NCBI GenBank assembly: GCA_026005175.1
Contig: BPKO01000004.1
Span: 62,001 to 126,000, forward strand
Reading direction: 5' to 3'
DNA: 64,000 nucleotides
Source: Candidatus Tectimicrobiota bacterium
Lineage (GTDB): Bacteria > Tectomicrobia > Entotheonellia > Entotheonellales > Entotheonellaceae
The notes beneath the pieces are model-generated. The model saw only the letters and a program-made list of their open reading frames with translations, had not been told where the DNA came from and searched no databases. Made by a program: the position numbers and the translations under genes. Each line of letters begins with the position of its first letter. Position 1 is the first letter of the stretch. This document shows positions 33,707-41,903 of this stretch, piece by piece.

Positions 33707-34618
33707 ATGCTGCAGCAGCAGACGCCACCCCCTGCCACCACCCCCAAGGGGCCGCCGCCGCCGGCGGCGCGCCTGGCGCGCTTCCTGCGCCGCTTTGTGC
33801 AGCGCCAGCCCCTGGGCACCGTGGGAGCGGTGATCGTGGGGCTGCTGGTGCTTACCGCCCTGCTTGCCCCGCTGCTGGCCCCCTACGGGCCCAAGCAGGC
33901 CGAGTTCGACACCTACCTGCCGCCGGGGGAGGGGCACCTCATGGGCACCGACCACCTGGGCCGCGACATCCTGAGCCGCGTCATCTGGGGCGCCCGCCTC
34001 TCGCTTTATGTCGGCCTCACCTCGGTAGCCCTGGGCATCACCCTGGGGGCGCTGTGGGGCATGGTCACCGCTTACTTTGGCGGCTGGCCAGACGTGCTCA
34101 CGCAGCGGCTGGTGGACGTGCTCATGGGCTTTCCCCCCATCATTCTCGCCCTGGGCCTCATGGCGGTGCTGGGGCAGTCGGTGCACAACGTCATCATGGC
34201 CCTGGTCATCCTCCTGACGCCGACGGCGGCGCGCACCATGCGCTCGACGGTGCTGGGGCTCAAAGAGCTGGCTTACGTGGAGGCAGCGCGCGCCGTGGGC
34301 TGCTCGCACTGGCGGGTGATTTTCCGCCACCTGGTGCCCAACAGCCTGGGCACTTACATCGTGCTGTTTACCGTGAATGTCGCCTACGCCATCGTGGTGG
34401 AAGCGGCGCTGAGCTTCCTGGGGCTGGGTTCGCCGCCCGATGAGCCTTCCTGGGGCGGCATGCTCACCGCCGCCATGGGCAGCCTGGAGCGCGCGCCGTG
34501 GATCGCCTTTTTCCCCGGCCTGGCCATCAGCCTGGTGGTGTTTGGCCTCAACCTCTTTGGCGACGCGGTGCGCGACGTCACCGACGCCCGCCTGCGCGGC
34601 CAGATGGGGGGAGAATGA
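33707..34618 (+). CDS. Peptide ABC transporter permease, DppC-like
   Basis: A 303-residue permease pairing with DppB. It has an N-terminal cytoplasmic extension rich in Pro and Gln, LMGTDHLGRDILSRVIWGARLSLYVG, and the EAA loop KELAYVEAARAVGCSHWRVIFRH. The end NLFGDAVRDVTDARLRG mirrors the partial permease at the window start. Its stop overlaps the ATG of the transglycosylase gene (ATGA). No ATPase gene follows, so a distant one, perhaps the fused protein at 5901, must power it. Confidence 0.94.
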   Translation: MLQQQTPPPATTPKGPPPPAARLARFLRRFVQRQPLGTVGAVIVGLLVLTALLAPLLAPYGPKQAEFDTYLPPGEGHLMGTDHLGRDILSRVIWGARLSLYVGLTSVALGITLGALWGMVTAYFGGWPDVLTQRLVDVLMGFPPIILALGLMAVLGQSVHNVIMALVILLTPTAARTMRSTVLGLKELAYVEAARAVGCSHWRVIFRHLVPNSLGTYIVLFTVNVAYAIVVEAALSFLGLGSPPDEPSWGGMLTAAMGSLERAPWIAFFPGLAISLVVFGLNLFGDAVRDVTDARLRGQMGGE

Positions 34619-35526
34619 GGCGGGCGGCAGTCCTGCTGGGCCTGCTCCTGGCCCTGCACGGCGGAGCGTGGCCGCCGGCAGCCGCGGCGGCCACCGCCTT
34701 TGATCCCTTGATTGCGGCTGCCGCGCGCCGCCACGGGGTGGAGGCGGCGCTGGTCAAAGCGGTGATCCGCTGCGAGAGCAACTTCGACCCGCAGGCCGTA
34801 TCGCCCCGCGGCGCCCAGGGGCTGATGCAGCTCTTGCCGGCCACGCAGGCGCTGCTGGGCCTGCGCGATCCTTTTGATGCCGCAGCCAACCTCGACGCTG
34901 GGGTGCGCTATCTGGCGCTGCTTTCCCAGACCTTTGCCGGCGACTTGCCGCTGGTGGTGGCGGCATACAACGCCGGACCGCAGGCGGTGATCGACGCCGG
35001 CTACGCGGTGCCCGCTTTTGCCGAAACGCAGCGCTACGTGGCCTGCGTGCTGGCGGCGCGCCAGCAGTACCGGCGCGAAGGCGAGCCGCCTGCGGCGGCC
35101 GCGGCGGCCGCCGCCTCGGCGCTGCACGTCGAGCCACCGCAGGTGGTGCTGAGCGGGGCGCGCCTCACGGTGCGCCTAAGCGCCAGCCACCGCGCGGCGC
35201 AGGTGGGCCACGGCACCGTCATGCTGCTTTATCCCGAAGACGCGTTTGCCATGGTGGCGCTGCACACCGCCGCTGCGGAGACCGTGGTGCGCCTGGCGCC
35301 GGCGTCCGCCCCGGCGGCTTACCACCTGCTGGTTGGCCACTGGACGGCGTGGGAGCCCGGAGAGCGCCGCCGCGTCCTGCTCAGCTTGACGCCGCCGCGC
35401 CGCGCCACCCTCCTCCATCTCAGCGTGCTGCTGTACGACGCGGCGCGTACCGCGGTGCAGGCCCGCTGGAGCACGCTGCTGCCGCTGCCGGCAGCAACAA
35501 AGGCGTGGCCGGCGGCCGCCGAGTAA
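34615..35526 (+). CDS. Exported lytic transglycosylase (SLT domain) with extra C-terminal domain
   Basis: A 303-residue periplasmic murein hydrolase. Residues 1-25 are a signal peptide ending in a run of alanines. The SLT domain spans about 28-145, with catalytic Glu in IRCESNFDPQAVSPRGAQGLMQLLPAT and the AAYNAGPQAV motif. An Ala-rich linker leads to a beta-rich C-terminal domain of about 130 residues that I do not recognise. The start overlaps the stop of the permease gene, so the enzyme is made with the peptide importer. This suggests recycling of wall fragments, although coupling alone does not prove it. Confidence 0.9.
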   Translation: MRRAAVLLGLLLALHGGAWPPAAAAATAFDPLIAAAARRHGVEAALVKAVIRCESNFDPQAVSPRGAQGLMQLLPATQALLGLRDPFDAAANLDAGVRYLALLSQTFAGDLPLVVAAYNAGPQAVIDAGYAVPAFAETQRYVACVLAARQQYRREGEPPAAAAAAAASALHVEPPQVVLSGARLTVRLSASHRAAQVGHGTVMLLYPEDAFAMVALHTAAAETVVRLAPASAPAAYHLLVGHWTAWEPGERRRVLLSLTPPRRATLLHLSVLLYDAARTAVQARWSTLLPLPAATKAWPAAAE

Positions 35527-35528
35527 GG

Positions 35529-35534
35529 TATACT
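35529..35534 (+). promoter_or_regulatory. -10 element of ispH
   Basis: TATACT at 35529-35534 lies 38 bases before the ispH start at 35572; the -35 region is not recognisable. Confidence 0.4.
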
Positions 35535-35571
35535 TCTGCCAACCTGATCAAGAATGCGCGAGGAGATCGTT

Positions 35572-36519
35572 ATGGCGCTAGAAGGCGTGGTGCTGGCCAA
35601 GCCGCGGGGGTTCTGTGCCGGAGTGGAGCGGGCCATCGACGTGGTCGAGCGGGCGCTCGAGCTCTATAAGCCGCCGGTGTACGTGCGCAAGGAAATCGTC
35701 CACAACCGCCACGTCGTCGACGCCCTGCGCGAGCAGGGGGCAATTTTCGTTGACGAGCTCGACGAGGTGCCGCCCGGCGCTACGGTCATCTTCAGCGCCC
35801 ACGGCGTGGCCCCGGCGGTGTGGGAAGAGGCGCGGCGCAAGCAGCTGCGCGTCATCGATGCCACCTGCCCGCTGGTCACCAAAGTGCACCTCGAAGTGCA
35901 GCGCTACGCCCGGCAAGGCTATACCATCATCCTTATTGGCCACGAGGACCACGACGAAGTCATCGGCACGCGGGGCGAGGCTCCCGAGCGCATCCGGGTG
36001 ATCAGCACGCTGGCCGACGTTGCGCGCCTCGAGGTTCCCGACGCGCAGAAAGTGGTTTGCCTCACCCAGACGACGCTCAGCGTCGACGACACGCGCGCCA
36101 TTGTCGAGGCCCTGCGCGCCAAGTTTCCGGCCCTTGTCTTGCCGGCCAAGGACGACATCTGCTACGCCACCCAGAACCGCCAGCAGGCGGTCAAAGCGCT
36201 GGCCGGACTGGTCGACCTGGTGCTGGTCATTGGCGCGGCCAACAGCTCCAACTCCAACCGCCTGCGCGAAGTGGCGGCCAGCGCCGGGGTTAAAGCAGTG
36301 CTTATCAGCCAAGTGAGCGACATCGACCCCGAGCTGCTGCGCGGCGTGCGCCGGGTAGGGATTACCGCCGGCGCCTCGACGCCGGAGTTCCTGGTGCAAG
36401 AGGTGGTGGCCTACTGTCAGGCCCTGGGCGCCCAGGTGATCCAGGAGCTGACGGTGGTAGAAGAAAACGTGCGCTTTTCGCTGCCGCCAGAGCTGACGCC
36501 GGCACCGGCAAATCGCTAG
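35572..36519 (+). CDS. ispH: 4-hydroxy-3-methylbut-2-enyl diphosphate reductase
   Basis: A 315-residue [4Fe-4S] enzyme that makes IPP and DMAPP in the last step of the MEP isoprenoid pathway. The three cluster cysteines are in PRGFCAGVERAI, DATCPLVTKVH and DDICYATQNRQ. The substrate motifs SAHGVAP, ANSSNSNRLRE and GITAGASTPEFLV are complete. The ATG at 35572 has GAGGAG seven bases upstream; the ATG at 35554 lies before that site. It shows that the host uses the MEP route. The downstream dodecin gene is close. Confidence 0.97.
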   Translation: MALEGVVLAKPRGFCAGVERAIDVVERALELYKPPVYVRKEIVHNRHVVDALREQGAIFVDELDEVPPGATVIFSAHGVAPAVWEEARRKQLRVIDATCPLVTKVHLEVQRYARQGYTIILIGHEDHDEVIGTRGEAPERIRVISTLADVARLEVPDAQKVVCLTQTTLSVDDTRAIVEALRAKFPALVLPAKDDICYATQNRQQAVKALAGLVDLVLVIGAANSSNSNRLREVAASAGVKAVLISQVSDIDPELLRGVRRVGITAGASTPEFLVQEVVAYCQALGAQVIQELTVVEENVRFSLPPELTPAPANR

Positions 36520-36533
36520 CCTTTGAGATGCCT

Positions 36534-36761
36534 ATGCAGCGCACTTACAAAATCATCGAGCTCATCGGGGTTTCCGACCTCAGTTACGACGACGCGGCCA
36601 AGCGGGCCATCGAGCGCGCCAGCAAGAGCCTCAAAGGGCTTGGCTGGTTCAAAGTCACCGAGCTGCGCGGCCTCATCCGCGACGGCGAGGTGGCCGAGTA
36701 CCAGGTCACCTTACAGGTGGGCTTCCGCATCCTCGACGACGCCGAGCCCTCTCAGCTCTAG
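36534..36761 (+). CDS. Dodecin, flavin-storage protein
   Basis: A 75-residue dodecin-family protein that assembles into a hollow dodecamer binding flavins. The family pattern is seen: YKIIELIGVSDLSYDDAAKRAIERASKSLKGLGWFKV split over a strand and one helix, then VAEYQVTLQVGFRILDD. The conserved Trp that stacks on flavin is in LGWFKV. The ATG at 36534 is chosen because TTGAG stands six bases before it; an ATG two codons earlier has no spacing. It follows ispH closely and may share its transcript. Confidence 0.92.
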   Translation: MQRTYKIIELIGVSDLSYDDAAKRAIERASKSLKGLGWFKVTELRGLIRDGEVAEYQVTLQVGFRILDDAEPSQL

Positions 36762-36764
36762 CCC

Positions 36765-36793
36765 TTGCCCGGGCTTTCCCCTTCCGCTATCCT
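36765..36793 (+). promoter_or_regulatory. Promoter of the MaoC-like hydratase gene
   Basis: TTGCCC at 36765-36770, a 17-bp spacer and TATCCT at 36788-36793 precede the ATG at 36848. Confidence 0.45.
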
Positions 36794-36847
36794 CGCCGGC
36801 AAAAGGGGGCAACGTTGGAGCAACCGCACCCGGCAAGGAGAAGGGCC

Positions 36848-37300
36848 ATGGCGCAGGGCCGGTTCTTTGAAGACTTCGTGCTTGGCGAGACCTTTGCGTT
36901 GCCGTCGCGCACCCTGAGCGAGAGCCACTTTTTGCTGTTTGCCGCCATCACCGGCGACAACCACCCCATTCACTACGACCGCGAGTACTGCCGTGCTCGC
37001 GGGCTGCCGGAGCGGCTGGCGCACGGCTACCTGGTGACCATCCAGACGGTGCTCGGCGCTTCCCCGCTGTCGCCGCTGCTGCACGAGAGCATCGTGGCCT
37101 TTCTGGAGCAGTCCTCGCGCTTTCTCAAGCCGGTCTTTGTCGGCGACACCCTCTACCCTCGGCTTACCGTGGCCGAGCTGACGCCGCGGCGCACCACGGG
37201 GGTGGTGAAGTTCCGCGCCACCGTGCACAACCAGCACGAGGAGCTGGTGCTCGAAGGGCACCACGCCTACCTCCTCAAAAAGCGCTCCCCGCAGGCCTGA
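36848..37300 (+). CDS. MaoC-like (hot-dog fold) dehydratase
   Basis: A 150-residue single hot-dog-fold protein. The hydratase-2 motif is in FAAITGDNHPIHYDREYCR, with the Asp-His pair, followed by LAHGYLVTIQTVLG. Such proteins hydrate or dehydrate acyl-CoA. AAGGAGAAGG precedes the ATG at 36848; a farther start would lie within the leader. It is convergent with the aminotransferase gene. No fatty-acid operon surrounds it, so its acyl-CoA is unknown. Confidence 0.9.
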   Translation: MAQGRFFEDFVLGETFALPSRTLSESHFLLFAAITGDNHPIHYDREYCRARGLPERLAHGYLVTIQTVLGASPLSPLLHESIVAFLEQSSRFLKPVFVGDTLYPRLTVAELTPRRTTGVVKFRATVHNQHEELVLEGHHAYLLKKRSPQA

Positions 37301-37306
37301 AGCCGC

Positions 37307-38305
37307 TCAGTCTTCGGGATAAGGCACGGGGATGAGCTGGTCGGCTGCCGTCAGGGTGTCTTCGTGCCACAGCTCCAGGAGGCGGTGGGCCACCGGCCCG
37401 GGCTTGCCGTCACCGATGGGCTGGCCGTCCCACTCGACCACCGGCGCCACTTTGATGGAGCTGCCGATGAGCAGCATTTCTGCGGCCGCCTTGCCCTCTT
37501 CCACAGAAATGTCGCCCACCTCCACGCCGCGCAGCAGCCCCTCCTGCACCAGGCGCGGCGCCAGGTGCAGCAGCCGCTGCACGGTAATCCCCTCCAGGAT
37601 GGCGTCAAAGGCGGGATGGCGCAGCACGCCGTCGCGGATGACAAAGGCCACGTTCATGTTTGAGCTTTCGGCCACCAGGCCGCGGGCGTCGAGGAAAATG
37701 CCGTTGTCGGCGCCGCGCTCGGCCGCCTCGAGCACCACCAGGGCGTTGGGCAAGTAGTTGGTCGACTTGACGCGGGCAAAAAACGGCGGCTTGATGGGCA
37801 CGCGGCTGGTGACGACTTTCATGCCCTCGGTGTAAAAGCGCTCCGGATAGCTCTGGCCGCGGAAAATCATCACGTAGAAGCTGCTGCCCACGCACTCGCC
37901 GGTGCCCAGGCCAAAGCCCCCCGGCCCCACCGACAGCCAGTAGCGCACCGAGGCCTGGCGCTGGCGGCTGGCCGCTGCGGTGTCGATGATGATCTGCCGC
38001 AGCTGCGCCTGCGGCATGGGCAGCGGGATGCGGGCGAGCTGCGCCGAGCGCCAGAAGCGCTCGAGGTGGGCGTCGAGCTGGTACAGCTTGCCGTCGACGA
38101 CCATCGCCGTGTCGAACACCGCGTGCCCGCGGTGCACCATGTGGTCGTCAAGCGGCACCACCATGAGCGCCGGGTCGGTCACGATGCCCCCAAGCAAACT
38201 CGAATACATGGCGTAAAAGTCGCCCGCGCGGGCGTGCACGGCGCGCCGCAGCCGCGCCACCGCCTCTTCCGCCGTCAGAACCGGCGTCTGTAACCTCGTC
38301 GCCAT
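37307..38305 (-). CDS. Class IV aminotransferase (branched-chain/D-amino acid/ADC lyase type)
   Basis: A 332-residue PLP enzyme of fold type IV. The Schiff-base lysine is in RVKSTNYLPNALVVLEAAERG. Then come NGIFLDARGLVAESSNMNVAFV and the phosphate-binding EGITVQRLL. The early HMVHRGHAVFDTAMVVDGKLYQLD is the usual N-terminal block. The ATG at 38305 follows GGAGGAGG. Branched-chain, D-alanine and aminodeoxychorismate enzymes share these motifs, so the substrate is open. It stands alone. Confidence 0.92.
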   Translation of the reverse strand: MATRLQTPVLTAEEAVARLRRAVHARAGDFYAMYSSLLGGIVTDPALMVVPLDDHMVHRGHAVFDTAMVVDGKLYQLDAHLERFWRSAQLARIPLPMPQAQLRQIIIDTAAASRQRQASVRYWLSVGPGGFGLGTGECVGSSFYVMIFRGQSYPERFYTEGMKVVTSRVPIKPPFFARVKSTNYLPNALVVLEAAERGADNGIFLDARGLVAESSNMNVAFVIRDGVLRHPAFDAILEGITVQRLLHLAPRLVQEGLLRGVEVGDISVEEGKAAAEMLLIGSSIKVAPVVEWDGQPIGDGKPGPVAHRLLELWHEDTLTAADQLIPVPYPED

Positions 38306-38419
38306 GCTGCCTCCTCCTGCCAAACCCTCGCCTGTGCGCTCACTTTACCGCAGCGGCCGCACCAACGCAAACCATCGCCACGGCCACCGCCCCTTGCGGC
38401 ATTTATCGGTTTTTCCTAT

Positions 38420-38448
38420 TTGCTCCATGGATTTTTCCGCGCTATATT
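38420..38448 (+). promoter_or_regulatory. Promoter of the PhnD-type ABC operon
   Basis: TTGCTC at 38420-38425, a 17-bp spacer and TATATT at 38443-38448 precede the ATG at 38497. The surrounding 60 bases are unusually AT-rich for this chromosome. Confidence 0.55.
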
Positions 38449-38496
38449 CCTGCCGTACTTCGCATGGATGCGGGCTTTGGCAGCAGGAGGGACGGA

Positions 38497-39351
38497 ATGC
38501 GGCGTGGACTGTGCTTTCTGGTATGGCTGGTGCTGGTGGGGGTAAGTGGAGGGGTAGCGGCGCAGGGGGTGCTGCGGCTGTCGGCCATTCCCGACGAGGC
38601 GCCGACGGAGCTGCTGCGCAAGTACCAGCCCCTGGTGCGCTACTTGGAAAAAGAGCTGGGGATGCGGGTGGAATTCACGCCGGTCATCGACTATGCGGCC
38701 AGCGTCGAGGCGCTGGCGGCCGGCAAAGTGGACATGGTGTGGTACGGCGGCTTTACCCACGTGCAGGCGCGGCACCGCACCGGCGGCAAGGCCTTTGCCG
38801 TGGTCATGCGTGCGGCCGATCTCAACTTCCACAGCAAGTTCATCGCCCACGTCGACGCTGGCATCGAGCGCCTGGAAGACCTCAAAGGCAAGACGTTTGC
38901 CTTTGGCAGCGTCGGCTCCACCTCGGGTCACCTCATGCCCCGCTACTTTCTCTTGCAGGCCGGCATCGTGCCCGAGCGCGACTTTCGCCGCTTTAGCTTC
39001 AGCGGCGCCCACGACGCCACCGCCAAGTGGGTGGAAAGCGGCAAAGTAGACGCCGGCGCCCTCAACGAAGCGGTGTGGGACAAGCTGGTGCGCGAGGGCA
39101 AAGTGGACACGACGAAAGTCAAGGTCTTCTGGACCACGCCGCCCTACGTGGACTACAACTGGACGGTGCGGGCCGATCTGGACCGCCTGCTGGTGTCGCG
39201 CATTGCCCGCGCCTTTCTCAACCTCGACTACCACAACCCCGAGCACCGCCCCATCCTCGAGCTGCAGCGGGCCAAGGCCTACGTGCTGGCCGTGGAAGAC
39301 GACTTTGCCGGCATCGAGGCGGCGGCCAGAGCCGCCGGGCTCTTAAAGTAG
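38497..39351 (+). CDS. PhnD-like periplasmic binding protein, possibly for selenate
   Basis: A 284-residue oxyanion-type binding protein (phosphonate/phosphite/selenate superfamily). Residues 1-22 are a signal peptide. Key blocks are LSAIPDEAPTELLRKYQPLV, VDMVWYGGFTHVQARHRTGG, KFIAHVDAGIERLEDLKGKTFAFGSVGSTSG and SGAHDATAKWVESGKVDAGALNE. The opening block resembles, from memory, the clade named putative selenate ABC transporter binding protein (TIGR04553), whose members tend to occur in selenium-using genomes. A probable selenoprotein 10 kb upstream fits this. AGGAGGGACGG precedes the ATG. The superfamily is certain; the ligand is an inference. Confidence 0.88.
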   Translation: MRRGLCFLVWLVLVGVSGGVAAQGVLRLSAIPDEAPTELLRKYQPLVRYLEKELGMRVEFTPVIDYAASVEALAAGKVDMVWYGGFTHVQARHRTGGKAFAVVMRAADLNFHSKFIAHVDAGIERLEDLKGKTFAFGSVGSTSGHLMPRYFLLQAGIVPERDFRRFSFSGAHDATAKWVESGKVDAGALNEAVWDKLVREGKVDTTKVKVFWTTPPYVDYNWTVRADLDRLLVSRIARAFLNLDYHNPEHRPILELQRAKAYVLAVEDDFAGIEAAARAAGLLK

Positions 39352-39360
39352 GGGCCAGGC

Positions 39361-40155
39361 GTGTTCGTGCTCGAAGGCGTCGGCAAGACCTTTGCCAACG
39401 GCTTTGTGGCCTTGCGCGACCTGCACCTGCGCATTGCCCCTGGGGAGCGGGTGGCGCTCCTGGGGCCCAGCGGCGCCGGCAAAACCACCCTGCTGCGCCT
39501 GCTCAACGCCACCCTGCGGCCCACCGCCGGGCGGCTGACCATCGCCGGCCTCGACAGCCGCCACCTGCACGGCAAGCGCCTGCGCCAGGTGCGCCGCACC
39601 ATCGGCACCATTTACCAGCAGTACAACCTGGTGCCGCGGCTGCGGGTGGTGCACAACGTGCTGGCCGGCCATCTGGGGCGCTGGTCGGGGTGGCGCGCCG
39701 CCCTTTCCCTGCTCCACCCCCTGCAGCTCGACACCGCGGTGGCGGCGCTGCAGCACGTGGGCCTGGCCGACCGCCTCTGGCAGCGCACCGATCAGCTCAG
39801 CGGCGGCGAGCAGCAGCGGGTGGCCATCGCCCGCGTCCTGGTGCAGGATCCGGCGGTGATCCTGGCTGACGAGCCGGTGGCTTCCCTCGATCCGGGCTTG
39901 GCAGAGGGCATCGTGCGCTTGCTCGTCGACCTGGCGGTGCAGCGCCAAAAAACGCTGGTGGTCAGCCTGCACCACGTGCCCCTGGCGCGGGCTTACTTTC
40001 CGCGCCTGCTGGCGTTGCAGCAGGGGCGCCTGGTGTACGACGGCCCCCCGCAGGGACTCTCTGCGGCGGCCTGGCAGGCGCTGTTTGCCGAAGCCCCCCT
40101 TCCTGCAGCAGCCGAGCGCGCCCATGTCCGCCCCGTCACTGCCTTTCCCCTCTAA
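39361..40155 (+). CDS. PhnC-type ABC transporter ATP-binding protein
   Basis: A 264-residue ATPase. It has Walker [21 protein letters not shown], the PhnC-typical [23 protein letters not shown], signature [16 protein letters not shown] and Walker [13 protein letters not shown]. The GTG at 39361 lies nine bases after the binding-protein gene. Its end overlaps the start of the first permease gene by about 32 bases, so the operon is tightly coupled. It powers the two PhnE-type permeases that follow. Confidence 0.93.
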   Translation: MFVLEGVGKTFANGFVALRDLHLRIAPGERVALLGPSGAGKTTLLRLLNATLRPTAGRLTIAGLDSRHLHGKRLRQVRRTIGTIYQQYNLVPRLRVVHNVLAGHLGRWSGWRAALSLLHPLQLDTAVAALQHVGLADRLWQRTDQLSGGEQQRVAIARVLVQDPAVILADEPVASLDPGLAEGIVRLLVDLAVQRQKTLVVSLHHVPLARAYFPRLLALQQGRLVYDGPPQGLSAAAWQALFAEAPLPAAAERAHVRPVTAFPL

Positions 40156-40972
40156 GCGGCGCCCGCTCAGCAGCTTGCTGGCCGTGCTCTTCCTGGGGGC
40201 GGTGGTGCTCAGCGCCCGCGTTGCCGAGGTGCGGCCGCAGGCCCTCCTGGCGCCCGAAGCGCTCGAGCACCTCTGGGCGTTTGTGCGCGGCATGGTGCCG
40301 CCGGCGCACTCCCCGGCGTTTCTGCGCTCGCTGCTTACCCCGCTGCGCGAGACGGTGCAGATGGCCCTGCTGGGCACGCTGCTGGCCGCCGCCCTGGGGC
40401 TTCCCCTGGCGGTGCTGGCCGCCAGCACCGTGCTCTTTGCCGGGCCGCTGCACGAGGCGGCGCGCGGCGGTCCCTTGCGCTGGCTGGCGCGGCGCCTGCC
40501 TTATCTTTTGAGCCGCCTGCTGCTCAACGTCCTGCGCGCCATTCCCGAGCTGGTATGGGCCCTGCTCTTCGTGCGCGTCCTGGGGCTGGGACCGGCGCCG
40601 GGGGTGCTGGCGCTGGGGATCAGCTATGGCGGCATGATAGGGAAAGTGTACGCCGACCTCCTGGAAGGGGTAGATCCCGGGCCGCTGCTGGCTTTGCAGA
40701 GCACTGGCGCTTCCCGCCTGCAACTGGTGCTTTACGGCTGGCTGCCGCAGGCGCTGCCCAACATGCTTGCCTACACGCTGTATCGCTGGGAGTGTGCCCT
40801 GCGCGCCTCGGCCCTTATGGGCTTTGTGGGCGCCGGCGGCATCGGGCAGCACATCGAGCTGGCCATGCGCATGTTTGCTTACGACGAGGTGGCCAGCTTG
40901 ATCCTGGTGGTCTTTTGCCTTTCGGCCGCCGTCGAGCGCCTCGGCGACGCCTTGCGGCGGAGGCTGCTGTGA
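40124..40972 (+). CDS. PhnE-type ABC transporter permease 1
   Basis: A 282-residue inner-membrane permease. About six hydrophobic segments are visible, with LRETVQMALLGTLLAAALGLPLAVLA, the insert AARGGPLRWLARRLPYLLSRLLLN, and the coupling loop GVDPGPLLALQSTGASRLQLVLYG. The ATG at 40124 starts inside the ATPase gene. It ends with a GTGA overlap to the second permease. PhnE permeases may work as homodimers; two copies here suggest a heterodimer. Confidence 0.9.
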   Translation: MSAPSLPFPSKRRPLSSLLAVLFLGAVVLSARVAEVRPQALLAPEALEHLWAFVRGMVPPAHSPAFLRSLLTPLRETVQMALLGTLLAAALGLPLAVLAASTVLFAGPLHEAARGGPLRWLARRLPYLLSRLLLNVLRAIPELVWALLFVRVLGLGPAPGVLALGISYGGMIGKVYADLLEGVDPGPLLALQSTGASRLQLVLYGWLPQALPNMLAYTLYRWECALRASALMGFVGAGGIGQHIELAMRMFAYDEVASLILVVFCLSAAVERLGDALRRRLL

Positions 40973-41796
40973 CGATGCGGCGCCACGGCTGGAGCCTGCT
41001 TTTGGGCCTGAGCCTGGGGGCGCTCACCGTGTGGAGCCTGCTCGACACCGGCCTGTCGCTGCCGGCGCTGTTGGGCGCCGAAGGACGCCGGCAGATGGCC
41101 CTCTTCGTGCAGCGCCTGTTTCCGCCGGATCTGAGCCCGGCGCTGCTGCGGCAGGTGGGGCAGCGGGCGCTGGAGACCCTGGCCGTTTCCTTTCTGGGCA
41201 CGCTGCTGGCGGTGGGGCTGGCCGCCGGGCTGCTGGGCGGGGCCACGCGCACCCTGGTGCAGGGCGCCGCCTTTGCCGAGGCCGTACCGCGCGGGAAGCT
41301 GCGGCGGCTGGGGCAGGCGCTGGCCTATGGCAGCGCCCGCGCCCTGCTCACCCTGTTTCGTGCCGTGCCCGAGCTTATCTGGGCGCTGCTCTTTATTCTC
41401 GTCGTCGGCCTTGGCCCCTTTGCCGGCGTGCTGGCCCTGGGCGTGCACACCGCCGGCGTGCTGGGGCGCCTCTTTGCCGAGGTGCTGGAAAACGTCGACC
41501 GCCGGCCCTGCGAGGCGCTGCAGGCCCTGGGGGCCTCGCGCCTGCAGGTCTTCCTCTACGGCATGCTGCCCCAGGCCCTGCCCGAGCTGCTCAGCTTTGC
41601 CCTCTACCGCTGGGAAGTCAACATCCGCGCCGCCGCCATCCTGGGCTTTGTGGGAGCGGGCGGCCTGGGGCAGCAGCTCTTCGTCGCCCTCAACCTCTTC
41701 CTGCACCAGCAGCTGCTCACCCTCATCGCTGCCACGCTGGGGCTGGTGATCCTCGTGGATGCGTGCAGCGCCCTGCTGCGGCGCCTGCTGGTCTAG
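40969..41796 (+). CDS. PhnE-type ABC transporter permease 2
   Basis: A 275-residue permease clearly homologous to the gene before it. It shares LAVSFLGTLLAVGLAAGLLGG, the LRRLGQALAYGSARALLTLFRAVPELIWALL block and the coupling loop NVDRRPCEALQALGASRLQVFLYG. The GTG at 40969 overlaps the previous stop and has GGAGG at a proper distance; an ATG two codons later is the alternative. It closes the four-gene transporter operon. Confidence 0.9.
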   Translation: MTMRRHGWSLLLGLSLGALTVWSLLDTGLSLPALLGAEGRRQMALFVQRLFPPDLSPALLRQVGQRALETLAVSFLGTLLAVGLAAGLLGGATRTLVQGAAFAEAVPRGKLRRLGQALAYGSARALLTLFRAVPELIWALLFILVVGLGPFAGVLALGVHTAGVLGRLFAEVLENVDRRPCEALQALGASRLQVFLYGMLPQALPELLSFALYRWEVNIRAAAILGFVGAGGLGQQLFVALNLFLHQQLLTLIAATLGLVILVDACSALLRRLLV

Positions 41797-41903
41797 GCCG
41801 CGGCTTTACATCGGCGCGCGTTCGTGGCATGGTTAAGAGCGCGCCGCGCGGCCGCCGCAAACCGTTCGGCCCCCTCCAGACGACAGAAGATCGCGGAGCC
41901 AAG

